Positions 1 to 9,578 of a stretch of 64,000 nt of DNA are shown here, piece after piece (within the stretch, counting starts at the first letter, position 1; every line of letters begins with the position of its first letter). Origin of the DNA: Citrobacter tructae (GTDB taxonomy: Bacteria; Pseudomonadota; Gammaproteobacteria; Enterobacterales; Enterobacteriaceae); contig NZ_CP038469.1 in NCBI RefSeq assembly GCF_004684345.1, forward strand, positions 868,001 to 932,000, written 5' to 3'. The notes under the pieces were generated by a model. That model searched no databases and was not told the origin of the DNA. It saw only the letters and a list, made by a program, of their open reading frames with translations. The position numbers were made by a program, and so were the translations under genes.

Positions 1-2
1 GA

Positions 3-1490
3 TTACAGATAGCGGGCTTCGAGATGTGCGCGGAAATAGCGGCTACTGAGCGGTTCACCGGTCGCCTGAGTAATCAGCTGTTCGGTGGTGAAACGGCTAC
101 CGTGCTGCCAGATGTTCTGGCGTAACCAGTCAAACAGTGGGCTGAAGTCGCCCTGAGCGATGGACGCCTCTAACCCCGGTAACGCACGGTTCGCTGCACT
201 AAACAACTGTGCTGCATACATGGCACCAAGGGTATAAGAAGGGAAGTAGCCAAAACCGCCGTCGGTCCAGTGGATATCCTGCATACAGCCGTTGCGATAG
301 TTGCCGATGGTTGACAGCCCCAGCCAGGCCTGCATTTTTTCATTCCACAACGCCGGAATATCATCGACTTCAATGTCGCCGTTAATCAGCGCACGCTCAA
401 TTTCGTAGCGCAGGATCACATGGGCGGGGTAGCTTACCTCATCGGCATCAACGCGGATAAAGCCCGGCTTCACCTGCTGGTTCCAGGCGATAAAGTTACT
501 TTCTTCAAAGGCGGCCTGATCGCCAAAATGCCGCTTCACCGCCGGAATTAACCGCGTCAGGAAGGCGGTGCTTCGACCCAACTGCATTTCAAAGAACAGG
601 CTTTGAGATTCATGGATGGCGGTTGAGCGCGCCAGTGCGATAGGTTGCCCTGACCAGTTGCGCGGCAGATTTTGCTCATAGCGCGCATGGCCGGTCTCAT
701 GGATCACACCGAACAGTGCGCTGAGCAATTCGTTTTCATCATACCGTGTGGTGATGCGGACATCTTCCGGCACGCCGCCGCAGAACGGGTGGGCGCTAAT
801 GTCCAGTCGTCCGCCAGCAAAATCGAATCCCAGTTGCGCCATTGTCTCGAGACCTAATTCGCGCTGTACCTCAGTTGGGAAGGGGCCAATCGGCGCAATA
901 AGCGACTGTTGGGATTGTTTGGCGACGACTTTGTTTAACAGGTCCGGAAGCCAGCTTTTGAGATCGGCGAATAGCACGTCCAGGCGGGCGCTGGTCATGT
1001 CTGGTTCAAACACATCCAGCAGCGCATCGTACGGTGAACAACCTTTGGCCTCGGCACGTAGCCTCGCCTCTTCGCGGCTGTACTTCACCACGTCTTTCAG
1101 GTTTTCAGCAAAGCCTTCCCAGTCATTGGCTGGGCGCTGGCTGCGCCAGGCGTGTTCGCAGCGACTGCCCGCCAGGGATTTGGCTTCGACCAGGGATTCC
1201 GGCAACAATGATGCTTGATGATGCAGGCGCGTCATTTCTCGCAGATTGGCCTGCTCAACATCGTTCAACTGTTCCTGTTTCGCGCCGGCAATCCATGTGG
1301 CGACCTTAGGGTCGGTTAACAACTGATGTTCCAGGACGTTCAGTTCCGCCAGCGCTTCGCCACGGGCTTGACTGCCGCCGGGAGGCATCATAGTAAACAT
1401 GTCCCAACTGGCTATTGCCGAGAGGTGGGAGAAGCGAGAGAGCCGCTGGAAGGTGCGGGTGAGTTGCTGGTAATTTGTACTGTTACTCAT
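3..1490 (-). CDS. M32-family metallocarboxypeptidase
   Basis: A 495-residue cytoplasmic zinc carboxypeptidase of family M32 (Taq/Pfu carboxypeptidase type), which removes C-terminal amino acids from peptides. The zinc-binding HEXXH motif reads HETGH at residues 264-268, and the length is typical of the family. No signal peptide or membrane segment is visible. The stop codon lies at the very edge of the window, so the gene is complete. It is not part of the K-12 gene set I remember at this place. The next gene is transcribed away from it, so it is probably a single-gene unit. The family assignment is firm; the physiological substrate is unknown. Confidence 0.93.
   Translation of the reverse strand: MSNSTNYQQLTRTFQRLSRFSHLSAIASWDMFTMMPPGGSQARGEALAELNVLEHQLLTDPKVATWIAGAKQEQLNDVEQANLREMTRLHHQASLLPESLVEAKSLAGSRCEHAWRSQRPANDWEGFAENLKDVVKYSREEARLRAEAKGCSPYDALLDVFEPDMTSARLDVLFADLKSWLPDLLNKVVAKQSQQSLIAPIGPFPTEVQRELGLETMAQLGFDFAGGRLDISAHPFCGGVPEDVRITTRYDENELLSALFGVIHETGHARYEQNLPRNWSGQPIALARSTAIHESQSLFFEMQLGRSTAFLTRLIPAVKRHFGDQAAFEESNFIAWNQQVKPGFIRVDADEVSYPAHVILRYEIERALINGDIEVDDIPALWNEKMQAWLGLSTIGNYRNGCMQDIHWTDGGFGYFPSYTLGAMYAAQLFSAANRALPGLEASIAQGDFSPLFDWLRQNIWQHGSRFTTEQLITQATGEPLSSRYFRAHLEARYL
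877..884 (+). other. KOPS octamer GGGAAGGG
   Basis: Exact match to the FtsK-orienting consensus GGGNAGGG on the plus strand, which points toward dif at 42571. It lies inside the carboxypeptidase gene, where coding constraint alone could create it. The assignment rests on its polarity agreeing with the other copies in the window. Confidence 0.5.
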
Positions 1491-1668
1491 TATTTTCGTT
1501 CTCGTTCTGTTGGACCAGACTGGAGAGTCTAACGTGATTTAACGCATTTACCCATTCATCGTCTGGTCGGGTGAAATTTTGGTAGCTTGTAAACGATAAT
1601 GATACTTTTTATCATAAAGAAAATTTGATGTGGTAAATCATGAAGTGATCTTTTACCAAGGAGAAGGT

Positions 1669-2337
1669 GTGCAACAGGAAGTCGGTAGCGAGTATATCGC
1701 CAGAAGCAGGGCAGTATCCGGTTGTGTTTCGATGTTTTTACTGATGTTTGGCCTCACGTTTGTCCCTCTTTTCTTTGCCAAAAGCGTGGTATTACAGGCA
1801 CAGGGGTTGCTGTTTCCGCTGCTGTTCGCTGCGGAGTTTGTTGTGCTGGTGCCATTGTATTATTTCTTCTTTAGCAAAAGAGCAGGTTTAGGAAAAGGTA
1901 GGTTTAACGCAACGTGGTTTGGCATTTTATTTGCCACACTTTTGCTGGTGCAATTTGTTGGCCCCTGGCTGCTGGGAATAAGACAGAATGAAGAATGGGT
2001 GACAACCCAGGTATCATTACGCAGTTATGCGCTATGGCTGTCGAGTTTGTCACTGATATTTATTGCCCCGGTTTATGAAGAAATGATTTTCCGTGGTTGC
2101 CTGTTTAATGCTTTCCAGTACTGGTTCAAGGATAAAACCTGGCTGACGTCGACGGTGGTGTCCGCCATTTTTGCGCTGATGCATACGCAATATGTGGATT
2201 TTAGAACCTTGCTGCTGCTGTTTATTGTGTCGCTGGTTCTGATCTATGCCCGAATTAAAAGCAACGGTATATTGATGCCGATTATGCTGCACATCCTGAT
2301 GAACGGCACGGTAGTAGCCCTACAAATCGCGGCTTAG
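1669..2337 (+). CDS. CPBP-family intramembrane metalloprotease
   Basis: Polytopic membrane protein of the CPBP (CAAX protease and bacteriocin-processing, Abi) family. The glutamate motif EExxxR is seen at residues 137-142 (EEMIFR), followed by further conserved histidines (for example in FALMHT and MLHILMN) expected of the active site. I place the start at the GTG at 1669 because AAGGAG lies 5 bases upstream. An upstream in-frame GTG at 1630 would add 13 residues without a ribosome site. Converges with ynfM across a hairpin. The substrate is unknown; family members process prenylated or small secreted peptides or act in immunity. Confidence 0.85.
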   Translation: MQQEVGSEYIARSRAVSGCVSMFLLMFGLTFVPLFFAKSVVLQAQGLLFPLLFAAEFVVLVPLYYFFFSKRAGLGKGRFNATWFGILFATLLLVQFVGPWLLGIRQNEEWVTTQVSLRSYALWLSSLSLIFIAPVYEEMIFRGCLFNAFQYWFKDKTWLTSTVVSAIFALMHTQYVDFRTLLLLFIVSLVLIYARIKSNGILMPIMLHILMNGTVVALQIAA

Positions 2338-2363
2338 GCATTAGCGACGTCGTAACGCTGATG

Positions 2364-2397
2364 GGTGCCCGGGGATGTTTTGTTATCTCCGGGCATC
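2364..2397. terminator. Bidirectional hairpin between CPBP gene and ynfM
   Basis: Inverted repeat built on TGCCCGG and CCGGGCA with a T-rich loop, sitting between two convergent stop codons. It probably serves both genes. Confidence 0.7.
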
Positions 2398-2401
2398 ACT
2401 A

Positions 2402-3655
2402 TCAGTCGTGCAAACGGTGGTGTAAACGGCCCCCCACCAGCAGCGCGAGGATCAGCATCAACGCAATAAACCCACCGACGCCGTTCCAGCCGTAGTTATG
2501 CCAGAATATGCCACCCAGCGTACCTGCGATACTCGATCCCAGGTAATAACAGAATAGATACAAAGACGAGGCCTGGCCTTTGGCGCGTTTAGCGCGCGGA
2601 CCAATCCAACTGCTGGCCACCGAATGTGCGGCGAAGAAACCGGCAGAAAACAGCAGCATCCCAGCAAAAATCAACCACAGTGACGTGAACAGCGTCATCA
2701 GCAACCCTACCAGCATCACACCCGTCGAGAACAACATCACCGGGCCCCGGCCATAGCGGGTGGTCATCGACCCTGCCTTCGGTGAACTCCAGGTACCGGT
2801 GAGGTAAGCCACGGACAGCAGGCCAACCACTGCCTGGCTGAGTTCCCAGGGTGACAGCATCAGGCGGTAGCCGATGTAATTAAACAGCGTTACAAATGAA
2901 CCCATCAATAAGAAACCGACCATAAATAGCAGCGGTAATCCTGGGTCACGCCAGTGTAAACGGAAGTTAATAAACAATGATTTAGGCCGCAGCGACGTTG
3001 GTCTGAAGTGGCGGGATTCCGGTAAGATTTTCCAGAACATTAGTGCGGAGGCGAGGGCAAAACAGCCGATAGCTGCCAGCGCAATACGCCAGTTAAAAAA
3101 GTCGGTAAATACACCGCTGATCAAACGGCCGCTCATGCCGCCAATCGAGTTACCACTGATATACAGACCCATCGAAAAGGCAACAAAGCTGGGATGGATC
3201 TCCTCGCTGAGATAGGTCATGCCCACTGCGGCCACGCCGCTTAATGACAGACCAATCAACGCACGCATAATGAGAATACCGTGCCAACTGGTCATCATTG
3301 TCGAAAGCAGCGTGCAGCAGGAGGCCAGCAGCAGCGCGGTGACCATTACCGGCTTGCGGCCAATGGCGTCGGAAAGTGGCCCGGTAAACAGTAGACCTAT
3401 CGCCAGCATTGCGGTTGAGATAGACAGTGAAATACTGCTGTTGGCGGGGGATACGCCAAATTCATGTGATAGCACAGGTAGGATCGGCTGTACGCAATAT
3501 AGCAGGGCAAATGTCGCTAACCCGGCGGAAAACAGCGCCAGCGTGACGCGCATAAACGAGGATGTGCCGCGTTTTATAAACGCATCCGGCGGGGAGATAC
3601 TCTGTTCATCAACATCGCTTGTCGGTGCAGTATCGACAGTAGTTGTACGGCTCAC
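2402..3655 (-). CDS. ynfM: YnfM MFS efflux transporter
   Basis: Twelve-helix major facilitator, 417 residues from the GTG at 3655, which matches the E. coli YnfM start (SRTTTVD follows). Upstream in-frame codons to 3679 lack support. The MFS signature GPLSDAIGRKP is visible in the helix 2-3 loop. The family belongs to the drug/proton and arabinose efflux type; no substrate can be read from the sequence. It is divergent from the LysR gene ynfL with about 96 bases between them, the usual arrangement of a LysR regulator and its target, so regulation by YnfL is a reasonable inference. Confidence 0.93.
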   Translation of the reverse strand: MSRTTTVDTAPTSDVDEQSISPPDAFIKRGTSSFMRVTLALFSAGLATFALLYCVQPILPVLSHEFGVSPANSSISLSISTAMLAIGLLFTGPLSDAIGRKPVMVTALLLASCCTLLSTMMTSWHGILIMRALIGLSLSGVAAVGMTYLSEEIHPSFVAFSMGLYISGNSIGGMSGRLISGVFTDFFNWRIALAAIGCFALASALMFWKILPESRHFRPTSLRPKSLFINFRLHWRDPGLPLLFMVGFLLMGSFVTLFNYIGYRLMLSPWELSQAVVGLLSVAYLTGTWSSPKAGSMTTRYGRGPVMLFSTGVMLVGLLMTLFTSLWLIFAGMLLFSAGFFAAHSVASSWIGPRAKRAKGQASSLYLFCYYLGSSIAGTLGGIFWHNYGWNGVGGFIALMLILALLVGGRLHHRLHD

Positions 3656-3751
3656 TTGAAATCCATCTGTTATTAACAACCAGCCTTAAGAGTATGAAAA
3701 TCACAATATTCTGTCTAATATATTAATAATCTCAAATAATATTTTAAAAAT

Positions 3752-4651
3752 ATGAATATTGAACTGCGTCACCTGCGCTACTTTGTGGCGGTTGCGGAAG
3801 AACTGCATTTTGGCCGCGCGGCAGCCCGGCTGAATATTTCCCAACCCCCTTTGAGCCAACAGATCCAAATCCTCGAGCAGCAGGTAGGCGCCCGGCTGCT
3901 GGCGCGCACCAATCGCAGCGTAGCGCTGACTGCTGCAGGCAGACAGTTTCTGGCCGACAGTCGGCAGATCCTCGGGCTGGTGAACGAAGCCGCCGCAAGG
4001 GCCGAACGTCTGCATTTGGGAGAAGCGGGGGAGCTGCGTATCGGCTTTACCTCTTCTGCACCGTTTATCAAGGCGGTTTCAGATACGCTGTCCTTTTTCC
4101 GCCAGTGTTACCCCGACGTACATATGCAAACCCGTGAAATGAATACCCGCGAGCAAATTGCCCCGCTGAGCGAAGGGACGCTGGATATGGGACTCCTGCG
4201 CAATACACAACTCCCGGACACGCTGCACCGGGAGGTCATCCTGCACGAGCCGCTGATGGCGATGATCCCACGTGTACATCCGTTGGCGAAAAAGCCAGTT
4301 GTCACGCTGGCGGAACTTGCCCGCGAGCCGTTTGTTTTTTTTGATCCGCATGTGGGTACCGGATTGTATGACGATATTCTTGGCTTGATGCGTCGCTACG
4401 ACCTGAAGCCTACCATCACTCAGGAGGTCGGCGAGGCGATGACCATTATCGGTCTGGTGGCTGCGGGACTGGGGGTGTCAATTCTGCCCGCCTCCTTTAA
4501 GCGGGTGCAGTTGTATGAAATGTGCTGGGTACCTATCGCAGAAGAAGATGCCGTTTCTGAAATGTGGCTGGTGTGGCCTAAACATCGCGAGCAAAGCCAT
4601 GCCGCGCAACGCTTTCGCCAGCAGCTCTTGGCGGCGGTACAGCATGCTTAA
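3752..4651 (+). CDS. ynfL: YnfL LysR-family regulator
   Basis: LysR-type transcription factor of 299 residues with the N-terminal winged helix (MNIELRHLRYFVAVAEELHFGRAA, then a helix-turn-helix around SQPPLSQQIQILE) and a C-terminal periplasmic-binding-protein-like effector domain. Divergent from ynfM, so the shared AT-rich intergenic region at 3656-3751 probably holds its operator. The effector is unknown. The order ynfM-ynfL-mlc matches K-12. Confidence 0.92.
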   Translation: MNIELRHLRYFVAVAEELHFGRAAARLNISQPPLSQQIQILEQQVGARLLARTNRSVALTAAGRQFLADSRQILGLVNEAAARAERLHLGEAGELRIGFTSSAPFIKAVSDTLSFFRQCYPDVHMQTREMNTREQIAPLSEGTLDMGLLRNTQLPDTLHREVILHEPLMAMIPRVHPLAKKPVVTLAELAREPFVFFDPHVGTGLYDDILGLMRRYDLKPTITQEVGEAMTIIGLVAAGLGVSILPASFKRVQLYEMCWVPIAEEDAVSEMWLVWPKHREQSHAAQRFRQQLLAAVQHA

Positions 4652-4779
4652 ATTAGTTTAAAAACGGGCAAAAATGTGCAGTAAATCACACGGCTAAGTA
4701 AAAAGTTGACGGAAACCATTGAAGTGCTTCACCATAGTCTACAGATTATTTCGGAGCGCGAAAATAAAGGGAGTAAGTG

Positions 4780-6000
4780 GTGGTTGCTGATAGTCAGCCT
4801 GGGCATATCGATCAAATTAAGCAGACCAATGCGGGTGCAGTTTATCGCCTGATTGATCAGCTCGGACCGGTATCGCGTATTGATCTCTCTCGCCTGGCAC
4901 AATTGGCGCCTGCCAGTATTACCAAAATTGTCCGCGAAATGCTCGAAGCACATTTGGTGCAAGAGCTGGAAATAAAAGAAGCCGGGAGTCGTGGTCGTCC
5001 GGCCGTTGGCCTGGTTGTCGAAACGGAAGCCTGGCACTATTTATCTATTCGTATCAGCCGCGGCGAGATTTTTCTCGCGTTACGCGATCTCAGCAGCAAA
5101 CTGGTGGTTGAAGACTGCCTCGAAATGCCGCTGGTCTCCGAAATTCCGCTGCTCGATCGCGTTATCGCGCAGGTCGATCAGTTTTTCATCCGCCATCAGC
5201 AAAAGCTCGAACGATTAACCTCCATCGCCATCACCTTACCCGGGATTATTGATACCGAGAATGGCATCGTGCATCGCATGCCATTTTACGATGACGTGAA
5301 GGAGATGCCACTGGGCGATGCGCTGGAGAAACATACCGGTGTCCCGGTGTACATTCAGCATGATATTAGTGCCTGGACTATGGCCGAAGCGCTTTTTGGT
5401 GCTTCGCGCGGTGCTCGCGATGTGATTCAGGTGGTGATTGACCACAACGTGGGCGCTGGCGTGATTACCGACGGTCATTTGCTGCATGCGGGTAGCAGCA
5501 GTCTGGTCGAGATTGGTCATACGCAAGTGGACCCTTATGGCAAGCGTTGCTACTGCGGCAATCATGGATGTCTGGAAACGATTGCCAGCGTGGACAGCGT
5601 TCTCGAACTCGCGCAGGTGCGCCTGAAGCAGTCGATGAGTTCCTCGTTGCATGGACAACCGTTGACGGTGGATTCGATATGCCTGGCTGCCATGCAGGGT
5701 GACTTACTGGCGAAAGATATTATCAACGGCGTTGGGACACATGTGGGGCGCATCCTCGCCATCATGGTGAATTTGTTCAATCCGCAAAAGATTTTGATTG
5801 GATCTCCACTCAGCAAGGCCGCAGATATTCTGTTTCCGACCATTGCTGACAGCATTCGTCAACAAGCGCTACCTGCCTACAGTCGACACATTGTTGTTGA
5901 GAGTACGCAGTTTACCAACCAGGGAACGATGGCAGGGGCTGCACTCGTGAAGGACGCGATGTATAACGGTTCTTTGTTGATTCGTCTATTACAGGGTTAA
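4780..6000 (+). CDS. mlc: Mlc (DgsA) glucose-responsive repressor
   Basis: ROK-family repressor of PTS genes (ptsG, ptsHI, manXYZ, malT in E. coli). It is relieved when the dephosphorylated glucose transporter EIICB sequesters it at the membrane. The 406-residue protein has an N-terminal winged helix (residues about 20-75) and a ROK domain with the zinc signature CGNHGCLE. Two adjacent GTG codons occur at 4777 and 4780; I use 4780 because it reproduces the E. coli MVAD start and 406-residue length. The GGGAG at about 4770 serves either. Monocistronic by spacing. Confidence 0.96.
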   Translation: MVADSQPGHIDQIKQTNAGAVYRLIDQLGPVSRIDLSRLAQLAPASITKIVREMLEAHLVQELEIKEAGSRGRPAVGLVVETEAWHYLSIRISRGEIFLALRDLSSKLVVEDCLEMPLVSEIPLLDRVIAQVDQFFIRHQQKLERLTSIAITLPGIIDTENGIVHRMPFYDDVKEMPLGDALEKHTGVPVYIQHDISAWTMAEALFGASRGARDVIQVVIDHNVGAGVITDGHLLHAGSSSLVEIGHTQVDPYGKRCYCGNHGCLETIASVDSVLELAQVRLKQSMSSSLHGQPLTVDSICLAAMQGDLLAKDIINGVGTHVGRILAIMVNLFNPQKILIGSPLSKAADILFPTIADSIRQQALPAYSRHIVVESTQFTNQGTMAGAALVKDAMYNGSLLIRLLQG

Positions 6001-6125
6001 CAATTTTTAACTGTTGTACAAAAAATTGCGCTATCTCAAGCTGATTCAGGTTCTCTTACCTTAGACTTTCTCCACTGTATTATTTTCCTGACTTATATTT
6101 TCAAAGCATAACGGTGGAGTTAGTG

Positions 6126-6821
6126 ATGCTGAAGCGTTTCTTTATTACAGGTACAGACACTTCTGTTGGGAAGACAGTGGTTTCCCGCGCATTACTACAA
6201 GCGTTAGCGTCAGGGGGTAAACGTGTTGCGGGTTACAAACCCGTGGCCAAAGGCAGCAAAGAGACGCCGGAAGGCTTACGCAACAAAGATGCGCTGGTGC
6301 TGCAAAGCGTTTCTTCCCTGGAACTGCCTTACGAGGCCGTCAACCCGATCGCACTCAGCGAGGACGAAAGCAGCGTCGCACATAGCGGCCCGGTCAACTA
6401 CACCCTGTTATCCAACGGACTCGCCAGCCTGAGCGAAAAAGTTGATCACGTGGTGGTAGAAGGTACCGGCGGCTGGCGCAGCCTGATGAACGATCTGCGT
6501 CCGTTATCGGAGTGGGTGGTTCAGGAACAGTTACCCGTGCTGATGGTGGTGGGTATCCAGGAAGGTTGTATTAATCATGCCATCCTTACTGCGCAGGCGA
6601 TTGCCAGCGACGGACTACCGCTGATTGGTTGGGTGGCTAACCGCATCAACCCTGGGCTGGCACATTATGCTGAAATCATCGACGTACTCGGCAAAAAATT
6701 ACCGGCCCCGCTGATTGGCGAACTGCCTTATCTGCCACGCGCAGAACAACGTGAGTTGTCTCAATATATTCGCCTGTCAATGCTCGGCAGCGTGCTGTCG
6801 GTAGATAGAGTCCTGGCGTAA
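6126..6821 (+). CDS. bioD2: BioD2 (YnfK) dethiobiotin synthetase paralogue
   Basis: ATP-dependent dethiobiotin synthetase-type enzyme of 231 residues, which would close the ureido ring of biotin precursor from 7,8-diaminopelargonate and CO2. The P-loop GTDTSVGKT is at the N-terminus, and VEGTGGW matches the family's second motif. I start at the ATG at 6126, giving the E. coli YnfK length; four upstream residues are unlikely. GGTGGAG lies upstream. It is a paralogue of BioD outside the bio operon, so its role in biotin synthesis may be auxiliary. The 3' end overlaps the convergent clcB by 45 bases. Confidence 0.93.
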   Translation: MLKRFFITGTDTSVGKTVVSRALLQALASGGKRVAGYKPVAKGSKETPEGLRNKDALVLQSVSSLELPYEAVNPIALSEDESSVAHSGPVNYTLLSNGLASLSEKVDHVVVEGTGGWRSLMNDLRPLSEWVVQEQLPVLMVVGIQEGCINHAILTAQAIASDGLPLIGWVANRINPGLAHYAEIIDVLGKKLPAPLIGELPYLPRAEQRELSQYIRLSMLGSVLSVDRVLA

Positions 6822-8066
6822 CGTCCGTGACAGCACGGAAGCCACCACACAGGCGATTAGTAATCCGGGGAGCAGGCGATACTCCCCGGTCATTTCACAA
6901 ACCATCAGCGTAGACATAATTGGCGCATGCGTTGTTGCCGCCAGCAGCGTCGCCATCCCGGTTAATCCCAGCAGAATAGTAATCTCATCCGTACCGGGAA
7001 GCCAGAATCCCCATATGCGACCAAACAGCATACCAATCGACAGACCGACAAACAGGGTTGGCGTGAATACACCGCCCGGCGCGCCGGAGCCGCTGCTGGC
7101 AAGTACCGCCAGTAATTTGCAGATAAATATCCCACTGATAACCGACAGCAGAGGTGGTGAGAGTAAAAACGATTGCACCACGCTGTAACCATTTCCCCAA
7201 ACGGTTGGTGTGAGTAATGACAGTATGCCGACGATCAGTCCTCCCAGCGTCAATTGCCACGGGGGGGAGAGTTTCAGGCGTAAAAAACCGTTGTGGCTGG
7301 TAGTCATCAGCCACATAAAAAGGGGACCGCAGACGCCAGCCACCACGCCGGTGCTGACGATCATCAGGTATTCCGGCGCATGCAGGTCTCGCGTCAGATG
7401 CACGGTATAGAGCAGCGCGTTGCTGTCACTGAGTAAATGGGTAGTCAGCAGGGCGACAACGGCGGAAACGACAACCGGTCCCAACGATGCCAGAATTAAT
7501 GTGCCAAACAGGACTTCGGCAATAAACAGGCTGCCCGCCAGTGGCGCATGGTACGCACTTGCCATACCCGCAGCAGCTCCGCAGGCAATCCATAACTTCC
7601 ATTCTGTGCGTGGGGTAAAGCGCTGGGCAAAACAGGATGCAGCCAGCGCCGCCAGTAAGATCATGGCACCTTCACGCCCGATGGCGCTCCCGCTGGCGAC
7701 TACCAACAATGACGCCAGCGACTTCACCAGGCTGGCGCTAACATCAAACTGCCCGTCAGTTTGCAGCGCTTCCATATAATCCGTGGGAGCCTGCGGGCGC
7801 TGCCGGTTAAACTTCTGCCAGCCCCACAGTAGTAATCCTGCCGCAAGCCCGCCCAGAGCAGGGGTTAGCATGCGTCGTAGCGGAGGCAGGCTGGAAGCCG
7901 CATTGACCAGACTGCCGGTGTCGTTACTCAGGAAAAACCACTCCAGGATCAGCATGGCGTGGCGAAACCCGGCCACCGCCAGCGCCGCCAGGATGCCGAT
8001 CAGCGCGGCGAACAGCAGGCGGCGAAGCATAGCGCGCAGGTCGGGATACGCGTGCAAATGATGCAT
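6777..8066 (-). CDS. clcB: ClcB voltage-gated chloride channel-type protein
   Basis: CLC-family membrane protein, probably a Cl-/H+ antiporter used in extreme acid resistance. Selectivity-filter segments are visible: GSAIGREGAMI (with the gating glutamate) and SGAPGGVFTP. The start at 8066 shares a base with the dmsD stop (TAATG), suggesting translational coupling. An internal ATG at 8033 gives the 418-residue form annotated in E. coli. The 3' end runs 45 bases into bioD2 on the other strand, as I recall from K-12. Confidence 0.92.
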   Translation of the reverse strand: MHHLHAYPDLRAMLRRLLFAALIGILAALAVAGFRHAMLILEWFFLSNDTGSLVNAASSLPPLRRMLTPALGGLAAGLLLWGWQKFNRQRPQAPTDYMEALQTDGQFDVSASLVKSLASLLVVASGSAIGREGAMILLAALAASCFAQRFTPRTEWKLWIACGAAAGMASAYHAPLAGSLFIAEVLFGTLILASLGPVVVSAVVALLTTHLLSDSNALLYTVHLTRDLHAPEYLMIVSTGVVAGVCGPLFMWLMTTSHNGFLRLKLSPPWQLTLGGLIVGILSLLTPTVWGNGYSVVQSFLLSPPLLSVISGIFICKLLAVLASSGSGAPGGVFTPTLFVGLSIGMLFGRIWGFWLPGTDEITILLGLTGMATLLAATTHAPIMSTLMVCEMTGEYRLLPGLLIACVVASVLSRTLRQDSIYRQHAAEH

Positions 8067-8680
8067 TAACGAAATAATGGTTTAACGGCGACGGGGATCA
8101 GTAACTGCGACTGCCAGTGCGCCAGCGTCATACGGGCCAGTTCCCCCAGAGCCTGGTAAAATGGATGATCGGCTTTCTCGATAAATACCTCGAGGAAACG
8201 GCCCGACCAGGGTAACAGATGCCAGGCCAACAGCTGCTTGCACGCGTCGTGACGCCCGTTTTCGGCAAGCCAGGCGGCTAATAACAGCAGAGATCCAAAG
8301 TGATCTTCGGGTTCATTTTGCTGCACGTCGAACTGGATACCGTTGTCGCGCATCCACTGACGCAATGCCAGCGTTGACTCACCAAACAAGACGTTTTCAC
8401 GGTCCAGCCAGACCGAACCCCATGGCGGAGACGGCAGTGCGTAAGGGCCGATAAATAAACGCTGCCAGGCTTCTGAAAGCGATTCATCGGCTTCAGCCTG
8501 AAACTGGCTAATCAATCCGGACAGGGCATCTTCAGACAGTGGCCACTGTGCCTGCCAGCCATCGACCGTGAGTGCGCCGACTAGCGGAGCCGCTTCTACG
8601 CTGTCTGGTGCATAGTAAAACAGTGCGCCCAGCACGCGCGCGGCGGTGGAAAAGTTGTCACGTTGAGAAAAAGAGGTCAT
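8066..8680 (-). CDS. dmsD: DmsD Tat-proofreading chaperone
   Basis: Cytoplasmic redox-enzyme maturation protein of 204 residues in the TorD/DmsD family. It binds the twin-arginine leader of DMSO-reductase-type catalytic subunits until the cofactor is loaded. The family hallmark ExxxPxDHFGS appears here as NEPEDHFGS, and WLAENGRHD follows. Its placement after ynfEGH on the same strand matches its job: it would bind the SRRTLVK leader of YnfE. Confidence 0.95.
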   Translation of the reverse strand: MTSFSQRDNFSTAARVLGALFYYAPDSVEAAPLVGALTVDGWQAQWPLSEDALSGLISQFQAEADESLSEAWQRLFIGPYALPSPPWGSVWLDRENVLFGESTLALRQWMRDNGIQFDVQQNEPEDHFGSLLLLAAWLAENGRHDACKQLLAWHLLPWSGRFLEVFIEKADHPFYQALGELARMTLAHWQSQLLIPVAVKPLFR

Positions 8681-8722
8681 GCAAACAATCCTGAAAAGTG
8701 CGGGTTTCCCCGCACTCGTAAG

Positions 8723-9577
8723 TTAACCTGCAACAGCCATACCGACTGTCATATGCAGACCGTAAAATAATCCGCGGCCAATGATTTCACCGGCAAGCAC
8801 GAAAATTAAGCCGATCGCCAGACCAACAACACGTGGTTCTTTGCGGCGGATCAGCGGGCAAATCCAGCAACCCAGACCGGCGGTCAGCAACAGGATGCGC
8901 CAAACCTGCAAACGGCCATAATCGGGTACCAGCGCAGTAGCCTGTTGCACCGAACTGTGGATTTCACCGAGCGACACGCCCTGCAGGGCAATAACCCCAG
9001 CGCAAACCAATAGGGCCAGAACGCTAATGCTGGCGTTGGTCGCGGCGTTAAATGAGACGCGAACGGTACGCAGCAGTAGGGCGGCAAACAGCGTGCCACT
9101 CAGTAACACCGTCATAAAAAAGTTTATAGTGGTGTAACCATTATGCCAGGTTGGCACGGTATCTATCTGGTAAACTTGGGTCATTGCCCAGACGAATACG
9201 ACCCCGAGGATCATGCTCACCAGCAGCCAGATTTTACCCAGGGCAGCGGGCATTTTACCGAGAAAAGCCACCAGCCACCAGACGCCACCGACGGCGAAAA
9301 ACAGCGACCCACTGGCAATTTCGTTACTCAGCGCCGATGCGCCTACTCTGTTAAGAGAGTTAAGCGCCCGTAGAGGTGATCCCAAATGCATCACCGAGGC
9401 GAGAAAACCCGCACCCATCACCACCCACAGAAAAAACATACTGCGAACGATACGTTGCCTTGCCGCAGCGTCTTTGGCGGAAAACCAAGCCAGCCCGCTC
9501 ACGATCAGCGCACCGACGACGCATTGTCCCAGTACCGTAAACAGCACCAGCGGCCATTCATGCCATCCATTGCCCAT
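8723..9577 (-). CDS. ynfH: YnfH membrane anchor subunit (DmsC type)
   Basis: Polytopic DmsC-family anchor of 284 residues with about eight hydrophobic segments. It would oxidise menaquinol and pass electrons to the iron-sulfur subunit YnfG. The start is separated by one base from the ynfG stop (TAAAATG), so translation is probably coupled. Part of ynfE-ynfG-ynfH-dmsD. Confidence 0.94.
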   Translation of the reverse strand: MGNGWHEWPLVLFTVLGQCVVGALIVSGLAWFSAKDAAARQRIVRSMFFLWVVMGAGFLASVMHLGSPLRALNSLNRVGASALSNEIASGSLFFAVGGVWWLVAFLGKMPAALGKIWLLVSMILGVVFVWAMTQVYQIDTVPTWHNGYTTINFFMTVLLSGTLFAALLLRTVRVSFNAATNASISVLALLVCAGVIALQGVSLGEIHSSVQQATALVPDYGRLQVWRILLLTAGLGCWICPLIRRKEPRVVGLAIGLIFVLAGEIIGRGLFYGLHMTVGMAVAG

Positions 9578-9578
9578 T